Assembly (NCBI GenBank): GCA_024235715.1
Contig: JACKLW010000005.1
Location: forward strand, 558,001 to 622,000
DNA from: Accumulibacter sp.
Lineage (GTDB): Bacteria > Pseudomonadota > Gammaproteobacteria > Burkholderiales > Rhodocyclaceae
Direction of reading: 5' to 3'
DNA length: 64,000 nucleotides
Position 1 is the first letter of the stretch. Each line of letters starts with the position of its first letter. Below, piece after piece: positions 16,901 to 24,862 of the stretch. Position numbers and translations under genes: made by a program. Below the pieces are notes generated by a model. That model was not told where the DNA came from and ran no database searches. It saw only the letters and a program-made list of their open reading frames with translations.

Positions 16901-18174
16901 GAAGACGACTCCAGAGTGTTGCGCCAGCGCCAGGCGAGCAATGCCGCGACAGCCTTGAAGAACAGCGGCAACAGACAGTAGACCGCCGCCAGACCGGCGG
17001 TCGCTGCGGCGACCCCCGGCCGGTAGCCGACGATGTCGAGCAGCGGCAGCGACAGGCCGGCAGCCAGCGCCAGGTTGAGCTTGGCGACAAGATTCCACCA
17101 GCCGAAATAGGCCCCCGCCTGCGCCGAGCGGCCGGACCCGCCAGAATCGCCAGCGGCTTCGGAGATGTCGGCGAGCAGCGCCGCGGGCAGTGTCAGGTCA
17201 GCGCCGAGCGCTGCACCGGAAAGCAGGCACACGACGGCGAAAGGCCAGACATCGCCAGCGCCCAGGCCCCACGCCCAGACGAACGAGGCGACGGCAACGA
17301 GCATCGATGCGATCCAGCTCCGCACCCGCCCGAAGCGCCGTGCGAGGCTGACCCAAAGCGGCAGGAACGCGACACCGCTGACGAAATAGAGGGCCAGAAA
17401 TGCGCCGCTCCAGGTCTGTGCCTGAAGCACGTCGGCAACGTAGAAGAGGACCAGCGTCGCCGGCAGTGCGGCGGCGATGCCATTGACCACGAAGACCGCC
17501 AGCAGGCGGCGAAAGCGCCCGTCATCGAGCACGCTGCGCAGGCCACCGAGGAGCGTGCCTCGGGCCGGCAGGCGTGCCGATGCCGGCGGCGAACCGGCAA
17601 AGGTCCAGGCGGCAAGGAGCAACAACAGCAGGGGAAAGAGCTGTGCCAGACCCGAAAGCCCGGCCGCCAGATCGGTCGAGATAAGGCCCGGCACAGCCGC
17701 CGCCAGGACCACACCCAGCAGACCGAAACCCTCGCGACTGGCCGTCAGCCGCGTTCGCTCGCCGGCATCGCGACCGATCTCGGCGCCCCAGGCCTGATAG
17801 GCGACGCTGGCCAGCGAGAAACCGAAGTAGGTGATCAGCATCGACGCCAGCAACCATGCTGGCGCCGCGACCGCTGGCGGGTGCAACAGGGCGAACATGC
17901 CCAGCGCCAGGCACGGCAGCGCCAGCATGATCAGACGCTGACGATTCGCGGCCCGGTCGCTCCAGCCGCCGAGCAGCGGATCCATGCCTGCGTCGAGCAG
18001 GCGCGCCGCCAGCAACAGTCCACCGAGCAGGCTGAGGCTCATGCCGGCAGCTTCGGCGTAGAGGTGTGGCACATGCACATACACCGGCAGCGCGGCCATC
18101 GCCAGTGGCAAACCAAGGGCACCGTAGGCGAGCAGTTGCCGGCGCGGCAGAACGACAGCCTGCGCGATATCCAT
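16897..18174 (-). CDS. MFS transporter (GPH/sugar-cation symporter-like)
   Basis: A 425-residue polytopic membrane protein with about 12 hydrophobic segments. It begins at an ATG with the cytoplasmic segment MDIAQAVVLPRRQ. The loop DAGMDPLLGGWSDRAANRQR after the second helix matches the D-P-x-x-G-x-x-S-D motif of the GPH/melibiose-symporter branch. The substrate is not predictable. Transporters of this subgroup are recurrent in cfa/DUF1365/DUF3833 clusters, which suggests movement of a lipid or pigment precursor rather than a sugar, but that is inference. Confidence 0.85.
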   Translation of the reverse strand: MDIAQAVVLPRRQLLAYGALGLPLAMAALPVYVHVPHLYAEAAGMSLSLLGGLLLAARLLDAGMDPLLGGWSDRAANRQRLIMLALPCLALGMFALLHPPAVAAPAWLLASMLITYFGFSLASVAYQAWGAEIGRDAGERTRLTASREGFGLLGVVLAAAVPGLISTDLAAGLSGLAQLFPLLLLLLAAWTFAGSPPASARLPARGTLLGGLRSVLDDGRFRRLLAVFVVNGIAAALPATLVLFYVADVLQAQTWSGAFLALYFVSGVAFLPLWVSLARRFGRVRSWIASMLVAVASFVWAWGLGAGDVWPFAVVCLLSGAALGADLTLPAALLADISEAAGDSGGSGRSAQAGAYFGWWNLVAKLNLALAAGLSLPLLDIVGYRPGVAAATAGLAAVYCLLPLFFKAVAALLAWRWRNTLESSS

Positions 18175-18176
18175 GT

Positions 18177-18701
18177 TCAGCGCTCCGGACGGGTGAGAAG
18201 CGCGGCGCGCAAGGCCGGACTGCGACTGCGCTCATCCAGCCAGATGGCGAAGAACAGGCGTGCAAACTCTGCATCGGAGACCTCACCGTTGAGCCGACCG
18301 CGATGAAAGAAGACGGCGCCCTGCCCCGGGTAGTGCACACCGACGACCGTCTCTCCCTCCCTGACATCGGGAAGGACGCGTTGCAGCTCGCGCTGCCAGC
18401 GCTGCAACTGCGCTTCGCTGGCGCCGAGCCGGCGCATCTCGTCGACACTGCTCTCGACCAGCCGCTCGCGCGGAATGTCGCGGCGGTATTCGAGCTGCAG
18501 AGCGCTCGGTGCGTCCGCCGGCGGATTGGCGCCTGGCTGTGCAGCGACCCACAGGGTGGCGCGATAGAGCGCGATGCCAAACCAGCTCATTTCGCCGCTG
18601 CCCCACTGACGCCAGTCACTGCGCTCCTGGCGCACGGCATCGGGCAAGGCATGCGTCAAAGTGCTGCCGGCAAGGAGAAGCATGGCGAGCAGTGCCTTCA
18701 T
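18177..18701 (-). CDS. Chalcone isomerase-like family protein
   Basis: A 174-residue exported protein. The ATG at 18701 overlaps the cfa stop (ATGA). A signal peptide (MKALLAMLLLAGSTLTHA) is followed by a chalcone-isomerase-like domain with GSGEMSWFGIALYRATLWV, LQLEYRRDIPRERLVESSVDEM and ARLFFAIWLDERSRSPALRAALL. Bacterial members of this fold are fatty-acid-binding rather than flavonoid enzymes. It is inferred to handle a modified acyl chain in the periplasm together with the Cfa product. Confidence 0.8.
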   Translation of the reverse strand: MKALLAMLLLAGSTLTHALPDAVRQERSDWRQWGSGEMSWFGIALYRATLWVAAQPGANPPADAPSALQLEYRRDIPRERLVESSVDEMRRLGASEAQLQRWQRELQRVLPDVREGETVVGVHYPGQGAVFFHRGRLNGEVSDAEFARLFFAIWLDERSRSPALRAALLTRPER

Positions 18702-19936
18702 GGCGCGTGCGCCAGTTCGAACTGCATGACGTCGGTAGCGCCGCTGTTGAAGCCGGCCTGACAGTAGGCGAGATAGAAACGCCAGAGGCGGCGGAAGCGT
18801 TCGTCGAAACCCTGTGCCTCGATCGCCGGCCACTGCCGCTCGAATTGGGCCGACCACTCGCCGAGCGTACGCGCATAGTCACGACCGAAAGCGAAAGCGT
18901 CGTCGACCCTCAGGCCGGCGTGAACCGCCCGCTGGCCGAAGACCGACGGACTCGGCAGCATGCCTCCGGGAAACACGTGCTGCTGGATGAAATCGGTGCC
19001 ACGACGGTAGCGGGCGAACAGCTCGTCACGGATGGTGATGCTCTGTACCAGTGCGCGCCCGCCCGGCGCCAGCAGGCGCTTCAGGGTCGCGAAGTAGCTC
19101 GGCCACCAGCGCTCGCCAACCGCTTCGAACATCTCGATCGAGACGATGTGGTCGAACTGCTCCCCCGCAATATCCCGGTAGTCGCGCAATTCGATGTGCA
19201 CCTGGTGTTCGAGGCCGGCCAGCCGCATGCGCTCCTTCGCGTACTGAAACTGGGCCGGCGACAGCGTCAGCCCGACGACCTCGAGGCCTGCCTCGCGCGC
19301 AGCCGTTTCGGCAAAGGCGCCCCAGCCGCAGCCAATTTCGAGCACGCGGTCGCCCGGTCGGGCGTCGAGCCGGCGCAGGATTCGTCGATACTTGGCGAGT
19401 TGCGCTGCAGCCAGCGAGCGTGGTGCGGCGCTCGAGTAAAGCGCGCTCGAGTAGCTCATCGTCGGGTCGAGCCACTGCTGGTAGAAATCGTTGCCGAGGT
19501 CGTAATGGGCCATGATGTTGCGGCGGGAGCCGGCGCGCGTGTTGGCATTCAACAGATGGCGCAGGCGCGCGCTGAGCAGCCCCCACCAGCGCCCATAGAC
19601 TGCCCGCGCCAGCGCCTGTCGGTTGTTGGCCATGAGGGTCAGCAGCGCAGTGAGGTCGGGGCTGTGCCAGTGGCCATCGATCCACGCGTCGGCAAGACCG
19701 ACATCGCCGCGTTCGAGCACCCGGTCGAAGACCGACCACTGGACGACCTCGAGGACGGCGGCCCGGTCGCCGCTTCGCGCCTGGCCGAAACGCTGCGTCG
19801 CGCCGTCCGGCAGACGCACTTCCAGGCTGCCGTGCTCGATTCCTTCGAGCAGCGCCATGATCGCCCGCGCACTGCGCGGCATTGGACTGCCGGCTGGAGC
19901 CGCAGGCAGGGTGAGTACGTTTTCCAGAACATTCAT
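18698..19936 (-). CDS. cfa: Cyclopropane-fatty-acyl-phospholipid synthase family methyltransferase
   Basis: A 412-residue SAM-dependent enzyme that alkylates unsaturated acyl chains of membrane phospholipids. The ATG at 19936 was chosen because the longer frame upstream is the shadow of DUF1365. The family block IMAHYDLGNDFYQQWLDPTM (residues about 141-160) and the SAM motif VLEIGCGWG (198-206) are present. The C-terminus keeps DFIQQHVFPGGMLPS. Members next to DUF1365 and an FAD amine oxidase-like gene may make a modified fatty acid (for example a furan fatty acid) rather than a plain cyclopropane, so the exact product is open. Confidence 0.9.
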   Translation of the reverse strand: MNVLENVLTLPAAPAGSPMPRSARAIMALLEGIEHGSLEVRLPDGATQRFGQARSGDRAAVLEVVQWSVFDRVLERGDVGLADAWIDGHWHSPDLTALLTLMANNRQALARAVYGRWWGLLSARLRHLLNANTRAGSRRNIMAHYDLGNDFYQQWLDPTMSYSSALYSSAAPRSLAAAQLAKYRRILRRLDARPGDRVLEIGCGWGAFAETAAREAGLEVVGLTLSPAQFQYAKERMRLAGLEHQVHIELRDYRDIAGEQFDHIVSIEMFEAVGERWWPSYFATLKRLLAPGGRALVQSITIRDELFARYRRGTDFIQQHVFPGGMLPSPSVFGQRAVHAGLRVDDAFAFGRDYARTLGEWSAQFERQWPAIEAQGFDERFRRLWRFYLAYCQAGFNSGATDVMQFELAHAP

Positions 19937-20715
19937 CGTGTTGTCTCCTCGAGTGGAGGGGCAGGTTTGGTAAAGAAGGGAACGCGCTTGACCCACAGCT
20001 TGAGCGCCTGCCAGTGGATACGCAGTACCACGCCGAGGGTCAGCAGGGGGAAACGGAAGAAGGCCTTCAGCAGGGGAACGCTGGCGAGCGGCTCGGCCCT
20101 GCCGGAAATCGCGGTGTGCAGCAGATCACCGCCGCCATCACCATGATCGATGCGCGCCAGCCGCCAGGTCGGCTCGCCGTTCGTGCCGGCGCGCGCGTGA
20201 AAACGAAAACGGTAGCTGCCTGCGACATCCATGAACGGCGAGACATGGAAGACCTTGTGCCGCTCGATGGTCTCGCCGTCCCGAATCGGCCGGCCGTCTG
20301 CATGGGCCAGCAGATAGTTGTGACGCTCGCCAAAGGTGTTGTTGACCTCGGCCAGAACCGCTTTCAGACTGCCGTCGCGATCATGGCAAAACCAGAGGCT
20401 GATCGGGTTGAAGACAAAACCGGCGAGACGCGGGAAACATTGCAGCCAGACCTCACCATCGGCAGCGATGCCCTCCCTCCGCAGGAGCTGGCGGATCCAC
20501 GGCAGCGGATGCGAGCCGTCGCGCGCGCCGTGGTCGGCGAAATGGAAGCTGAACAGGTTCCAGCGATTGACCGCGAACAGGGCGCTGCGGACCTGTTCGA
20601 TGCGCGACAGCGGCAACAGGCAGAAATACACCGGATAGACGAAGCCGTTCTCCACCGGTCGCAGCCGGCGGTGCATCACCTGCCCGAAAAATAGGCGTGC
20701 GGCTGCGCTGCTCAC
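19933..20715 (-). CDS. DUF1365 domain protein
   Basis: A 260-residue protein. I place the start at a GTG (20715) overlapping the oxidoreductase stop (GTGA). Family features are the beginning LFFGQVMHRRLRPVENGFVY, the block FNPISLWFCHDRDGSLKAVLAEVNNTFGERHNYLL and FHVSPFMDVAGSYRFRF. The conserved His, Asn and Glu residues suggest an enzyme, but none is characterised to my knowledge. It is a constant companion of this cfa type and the FAD oxidoreductase. Confidence 0.9.
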   Translation of the reverse strand: MSSAAARLFFGQVMHRRLRPVENGFVYPVYFCLLPLSRIEQVRSALFAVNRWNLFSFHFADHGARDGSHPLPWIRQLLRREGIAADGEVWLQCFPRLAGFVFNPISLWFCHDRDGSLKAVLAEVNNTFGERHNYLLAHADGRPIRDGETIERHKVFHVSPFMDVAGSYRFRFHARAGTNGEPTWRLARIDHGDGGGDLLHTAISGRAEPLASVPLLKAFFRFPLLTLGVVLRIHWQALKLWVKRVPFFTKPAPPLEETTR

Positions 20716-22043
20716 GCCGCCAGCGCCGTCGATCGCCTTGCGGCCGGCACCGGCGCACCAGCCACGTCGCGCCCCTGCCAGGGCGCGCGACAGCCAAGAG
20801 CGTTGGCCACCTGCAAGGCCGACTTGAGACCGTCTTCGTGGAACCCGTAGCCATTCCAGGCACCGCAATACCACACGCGGTCACTGCCGGAGATCGCCGG
20901 CAGTTCGCGCTGTGCAGAAATGGCCGCAGCGTCGAAGATCGGGTGTTCGTAGTCGAACTCGGCAATGATGCGCTCGCTCTGCGGCTCTCGCTGCGGGTTC
21001 AGAGAAACCATCAGCGGCGTCTTGAACGGCAGCGGCTGCAGGCGGTTGATCAGGTACGAGACGCTCACCGGGCGCTGGTCGAGCTGATCGGCGCTGGAAA
21101 GATAGTTCCATGCCGACCACAGCGCCGGCGAGCGCGGCAGGAGGGCGGCATCAGTGTGCAGCACGGCGCGGTTGGCTGCGTAACGGATCGCGCCGAGCAG
21201 GCGGCGCTCGCTCCGCGTCGCCGTATCGCCGAGAATTGCCAGGGCCTGATCGCTGTGACAGGCGAGGACCACCTGATCGTAGTGCTCGACGGCGCCGTCG
21301 GTATGCAGCTGCACGCCGGCCGCCGTGCGCCGCATTTGACGCACCGGCGTCGCCAGGCGGACATCCTCGAGATCCGCGGCGAGCTTGCGCACGTATTCAC
21401 GGCCACCGCCGGTGACCGTTCGCCAGAGCGGCCTGTCGAAGACCTGCAGCAGGCCATGATTGCGGCAGAAGCGGACGAAGCTGGCCAGCGGATAGTCGAG
21501 CATCTGCCCGGCCGGACAGGACCAGATGGCTGCGGCCATCGGCAGCAGGTACCATTCGGCGAAAGGTCGCGAGTAGCCACCGGCGGCAAGGAAGTCGCGC
21601 AAGCTGCGATCGTCGTCCGGACAGGCGCCGATCCAGGCGACGCTCTCATGGTTGAAGCGCAGGATGTCGGAAAGCATGCGCCAGAAGTCCGGCCGCAGGA
21701 GATTGCGCTTCTGCCCGAAAACCGTGGCCAGGCTGCTGCCCGCCCATTCCAGACGCGGCTCGTCGAGGCTGACCGAGAACGACATCTCGGTCTCGACGCT
21801 ACTGACGCCGAGATGAGCGAACATCGCCGTCAGGTTGGGATAGGTCCTGGTGTTGAAGACCAGGAAGCCGGTGTCCACCGGGTGGCAAACGCCTTCCAGC
21901 GTCACGTCCACCGTGTTGGTGTGACCACCGGGCGTCGCCCCGGCCTCGTACAGCGTCACCTGGTGTTTCTGCCCGAGAAGCCAGGCGCTGGCGAGACCGG
22001 AAATCCCCGCGCCGACTACGGCAATTCGTTGCACACGGTGCAT
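20712..22043 (-). CDS. FAD-dependent amine oxidase/desaturase-like oxidoreductase
   Basis: A 443-residue flavoprotein. The ATG at 22043 is directly followed by HRVQRIAVVGAGISGLASAW, the FAD-binding Rossmann motif (GAGISG, residues 11-16). VTLYEAGATPGGHTNTVDV and the C-terminal WYCGAWNGYGFHEDGLKSAL are typical of NAD(P)/FAD proteins found with DUF1365 and cfa. It probably oxidises the lipid product of the cluster. The alternative upstream start lies in a shadow frame of folE2 and was rejected. Confidence 0.9.
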   Translation of the reverse strand: MHRVQRIAVVGAGISGLASAWLLGQKHQVTLYEAGATPGGHTNTVDVTLEGVCHPVDTGFLVFNTRTYPNLTAMFAHLGVSSVETEMSFSVSLDEPRLEWAGSSLATVFGQKRNLLRPDFWRMLSDILRFNHESVAWIGACPDDDRSLRDFLAAGGYSRPFAEWYLLPMAAAIWSCPAGQMLDYPLASFVRFCRNHGLLQVFDRPLWRTVTGGGREYVRKLAADLEDVRLATPVRQMRRTAAGVQLHTDGAVEHYDQVVLACHSDQALAILGDTATRSERRLLGAIRYAANRAVLHTDAALLPRSPALWSAWNYLSSADQLDQRPVSVSYLINRLQPLPFKTPLMVSLNPQREPQSERIIAEFDYEHPIFDAAAISAQRELPAISGSDRVWYCGAWNGYGFHEDGLKSALQVANALGCRAPWQGRDVAGAPVPAARRSTALAA

Positions 22044-22069
22044 GTTGATCTCCTCGTCCTCAGGCGCGT

Positions 22070-22870
22070 TCACGCGTTTTCGCCGCTGATTTCGGCGTAG
22101 GCGGAATGGTTGTGAATCGACTCGAAGTTCTCGGACTTCACCGTCCATTGCGCTATCCGCGGCTCTTTCATCAGCCGCAAGGCGATATCGCGGACCAGAT
22201 CCTCGACAAACTTCGGGTTGTCGTAGGCGCGCTCGGTCACCCATTTTTCGTCGGGCCGCTTGAGCAGGCCGAAGACCTCGCACGAGGCTTCCTCCTCGGC
22301 CAGCCGCAGCAGTTCCTCGGGACTCATGCCCGAGCGCAGTCGCGCGACGATGGTGATGTGCGAGCGCTGGTTGTGCGCCCCGTATTCGCTGATCTCCCTC
22401 GAACACGGGCAGAGGCTGGTCACCGGTGCGACCACCTCCAGCGTCAGCTCGCTCCGCTCTCCCTCGCGCTTGCTGACGATCATCCGCACGTCGTAGTCGA
22501 GCAGGCTCTCGACGCCCGACACCGGCGCCGTCTTGCTGATGAAACAGGGGAAGGCAAGCTCGATCTCGCCGCTCGCCGCTTCCAGCCGGAGGAGCATTTC
22601 CTCGAACATGCGCAGCAGTCGATTGACGTTCAGCGGCGCGCGCCTTTGTTCGAGGAGTTCGACGAAGCGCGACATGTGCGTGCCTTTGACCTCCGGCGGC
22701 AGGCCGACCGACAGGGAGATCTCGGCGACGGTGTTCTGCACCTTGCCGTTGGCGTCGAGCAGGGCAAGCGGGTAGCGCAGGCCCTTGACCCCGACCTTGT
22801 GAATTGCCAGCTGGCGCAGGTCGGCGCTGGCCTGGATGTCGGGCAGGAAGAAATTGTCTGGTGCATTCAT
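22070..22870 (-). CDS. folE2: GTP cyclohydrolase FolE2 (type IB)
   Basis: A 266-residue enzyme converting GTP to 7,8-dihydroneopterin triphosphate, the first step towards folate and pterins. The ATG at 22870 begins MNAPDNFFLPDIQ. Characteristic segments are KGTHMSRFVELLE, the catalytic Cys region SLCPCSREISEYGAHNQRSH and ESIHNHSAYAEI. Type IB enzymes use metals other than zinc and often serve under zinc limitation. Here the gene heads the cfa cluster, 26 bases before the oxidoreductase. In related bacteria this location fits pterin supply to a photolyase or cryptochrome, but no photolyase gene is in the window. Confidence 0.9.
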   Translation of the reverse strand: MNAPDNFFLPDIQASADLRQLAIHKVGVKGLRYPLALLDANGKVQNTVAEISLSVGLPPEVKGTHMSRFVELLEQRRAPLNVNRLLRMFEEMLLRLEAASGEIELAFPCFISKTAPVSGVESLLDYDVRMIVSKREGERSELTLEVVAPVTSLCPCSREISEYGAHNQRSHITIVARLRSGMSPEELLRLAEEEASCEVFGLLKRPDEKWVTERAYDNPKFVEDLVRDIALRLMKEPRIAQWTVKSENFESIHNHSAYAEISGENA

Positions 22871-22928
22871 GGCAGGTCTCCGGTGGAGGAAAGCGGTCGT
22901 GGGTCGGACTTTGACGTACGGTCGGCGG

Positions 22929-23258
22929 CTACTCGCCGAGATAGGCATCGCTGCTGGCAAGCAGGGCCGCGTCGGCCACGACGCTCGTATTCGAGAACAT
23001 CGGGAATCGGACGCAGTAGCTGTTCCGGCAGAAGCCGGCGATCTGGTGGTTGCTGCCAGGCGCCTGCCCGCCAAAGTCGATGGCGGGGAAACCGATGACG
23101 ACCAGCACCCTGCCCTGCCACTGGAAAAGCGATTGGGGTTCTTGATCCCGCAGCACCGGAAAGCAGTGATCGAGCAGCAACGGGCAGCGCTCACTGGCCG
23201 CGGCCGGAAGCGCGGCGAACAAGGCGATGGCAAGAACGGCGGAAGGTGCTGATGACAT
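22929..23258 (-). pseudogene. Truncated glutathione peroxidase-like gene lacking the catalytic Cys
   Basis: A 109-residue open frame with a good GGAG box and a signal peptide (MSSAPSAVLAIALFAALPAAA). The mature part starts like a glutathione peroxidase (CPLLLDHCFPVL, then QGRVLVV) but jumps directly to IGFPAIDFGGQAPGSNHQIAGFC. The family segment between them, about 30 residues with the peroxidatic Cys in N-x-A-S-x-C-G-F/Y, is missing in frame. The protein also stops after SVVADAALLASSDAYLGE, without the C-terminal third holding the WNF motif. It is therefore most likely a decaying peroxidase. It is the first gene behind the divergent promoter region and may still be transcribed. Confidence 0.7.
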
Positions 23259-23326
23259 GGCGTTCTCCAGAAACGCGGTACTTGGGTGGGTGAGCAGCAA
23301 ACGCAGACTTCGATTGGCTGACCCTA

Positions 23327-23352
23327 GTCTATTTGTCCAGGACGAAATAGAC
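23327..23352. promoter_or_regulatory. Operator-like palindrome, copy 1, near the minus-strand operon
   Basis: Core TTTGTCCAGGACGAAA (23332-23347) is flanked by GTCTA and TAGAC, making a 26-base imperfect palindrome. It lies about 70 bases upstream of the peroxidase-like gene, in promoter position for the minus-strand cluster. It is probably bound by the adjacent B12-type MerR regulator. Confidence 0.65.
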
Positions 23353-23477
23353 ACCGAAAGTCGCATGACCGAACTGCACAATAAATCTCCGACTGCAGGC
23401 ATTCAGGCACGATTGACGCTTCTTCCGGAGCAGTTCCCAGCGCGGATCGCACTGCGGAAGCCCGTTTTTGCTTCATT

Positions 23478-23492
23478 TTTGTCATGGACAAA
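23478..23492. promoter_or_regulatory. Operator-like palindrome, copy 2
   Basis: TTTGTCATGGACAAA, one mismatch from a perfect palindrome and the same consensus as the copies at 23332 and 23550. It lies between the divergent operons. Confidence 0.65.
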
Positions 23493-23549
23493 CGAGTTCA
23501 TGGCTCAAATATACGGACACAGGAAACGCTTGTCAAGCCAACTTTGACG

Positions 23550-23564
23550 TTTGTCCTGGACAAA
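23550..23564. promoter_or_regulatory. Operator-like palindrome, copy 3, in the regulator's own promoter
   Basis: TTTGTCCTGGACAAA, a perfect 15-bp palindrome. A possible -35 box TTGACG (23544-23549) and -10 box CACAAT (23567-23572) with 17-base spacing bracket it, so binding would block the regulator's own promoter and suggests autorepression. It is 73 bases before the start codon. Confidence 0.65.
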
Positions 23565-23637
23565 TTCACAATTATGCGCAACACTGCCGCATCGGAAAGC
23601 CAATCACGGTTTTTCTTGCCAACTTGCCCAGGACATC

Positions 23638-24558
23638 ATGAATACTCTTCCCGCCATGAATATCAGCGCCGTCGAGCGCGAAACCGGCCTCGGCAAGGAC
23701 ACCTTGCGCGTCTGGGAGCGTCGCTACGGCTTCCCGCAGCCCACGCGGGACGACAACGGCGAACGCGTCTACCCGGCCGGGCAGGTGGATCGATTGCGCC
23801 ACATGAAGCGCCTGATCGACCAGGGCCACCGCCCGGGTCGCTTGATGGCGGCCAGTGAGGCAGAGTTCGAGCAGCTTTGCAGCGGCTGCACTTCAAAAGC
23901 CGTGAGCGACACGGCGACGGCCGAGGCGACCGTGATCGGCAGGGCGATCACTCTGGTCAAGGCCAACGACGTTCCCGGACTACGGCACGCGCTGAACCAG
24001 GCAATGATGCGCATGGGGTTGCAGCGTTTCGTCATCGATGTCGTTGCGCCGCTCAACGATGCCGTGGGCGAGGCGTGGATGAGCGGCGAGTTCCAGGTCT
24101 TCGAGGAACATCTCTACACCGAACAGGTCAAGTCCTTGCTGCGCCTGGCCATCGGCAGCCTGCCGGCAGGCCCCAGCGGCCCGCGCATTCTGCTTACCAC
24201 GCCGCCGGACGAGCAGCACGTACTCGGTCTGCTGATGGTCGAAGCGCTGCTCGGACTCGAGGGCGCCACCTGCATTTCGCTGGGCACGCAGACGCCGCTG
24301 GCCGACATCCGGTCGGCAACGCTGGCGCATGCCGCCGACATCGTCGCCATATCTCTCTCTGCCGCCTTTTCGGGACGACAGGTCAGGCCGCTGGTCATTC
24401 AGCTGCGCGAGATGCTGCCGGCGAGGGTCGAACTGTGGGTCGGCGGCGCCGGCGCCCAACGCCTGTCGCAGCAGGACGGCATCGTGCTGCTGCCGACCCT
24501 GCAGGCAGCGCTCGATGCCCTCGAAGACTGGAAGAACGGTCGCGCGACCGACGACTGA
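23638..24558 (+). CDS. MerR-family regulator with B12-binding photosensory domain (LitR/CarH type)
   Basis: A 306-residue regulator. The ATG at 23638 was chosen over longer frames. Residues about 7-68 form a MerR-type winged helix (ISAVERETGLGKDTLRVWERRYGFPQP). The helical domain has W147 followed nine residues later by Glu157-His158, the W-x9-EH motif that packs over adenosylcobalamin. The cobalamin domain has Glu192-x-His194-x-x-Gly197 (His as the lower ligand) and the GG pair at 269-270. The S-x-T/V position reads S-L-S. Proteins with these motifs repress target genes in the dark and release DNA when light breaks the Co-C bond. The divergent cfa cluster and the palindromes next door are the likely targets. 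Confidence 0.88.
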   Translation: MNTLPAMNISAVERETGLGKDTLRVWERRYGFPQPTRDDNGERVYPAGQVDRLRHMKRLIDQGHRPGRLMAASEAEFEQLCSGCTSKAVSDTATAEATVIGRAITLVKANDVPGLRHALNQAMMRMGLQRFVIDVVAPLNDAVGEAWMSGEFQVFEEHLYTEQVKSLLRLAIGSLPAGPSGPRILLTTPPDEQHVLGLLMVEALLGLEGATCISLGTQTPLADIRSATLAHAADIVAISLSAAFSGRQVRPLVIQLREMLPARVELWVGGAGAQRLSQQDGIVLLPTLQAALDALEDWKNGRATDD

Positions 24559-24862
24559 AGGGCAGAAACAGCCCGCACGGCAATGTCTCCCTTGCCGCGA
24601 AAGGGGGCGCCGGCGATCGTCGCCACCGGCCGCCTGATCCGATCGCCTGACCTCGACAGGGCCCTCTTCACAAGCCGCATGCGCGTCGTCTGGCGGCGGC
24701 TTGCCTGCGTTGCCGACGCCGAACTGCTCATTTCCCGCGCCAGTCAGCTAAGCTAACGCCTCGCCGCCTTGTTGCCCGCGAGCCCTCCGTGCCAATGCGC
24801 ACCGCGCCAGGACGCCGGTGATGGCTGCCAGAACACCCGCAACCGTAGAACAGGTCCCGTCA
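24559..24862 (+). other. Intergenic region before the sensor-exonuclease gene
   Basis: About 300 bases of GC-rich sequence with no convincing gene, terminator or promoter boxes. A GTG at 24818 with AGGA nearby could serve as an alternative start for the next gene. Confidence 0.4.

Noticed and set aside
18509-20146. 545-codon open frame on the plus strand
   Set aside because: Antisense to cfa and its neighbours; explained by high GC codon bias.
20697-22100. 467-codon open frame on the plus strand
   Set aside because: Antisense to the FAD oxidoreductase; shadow frame.
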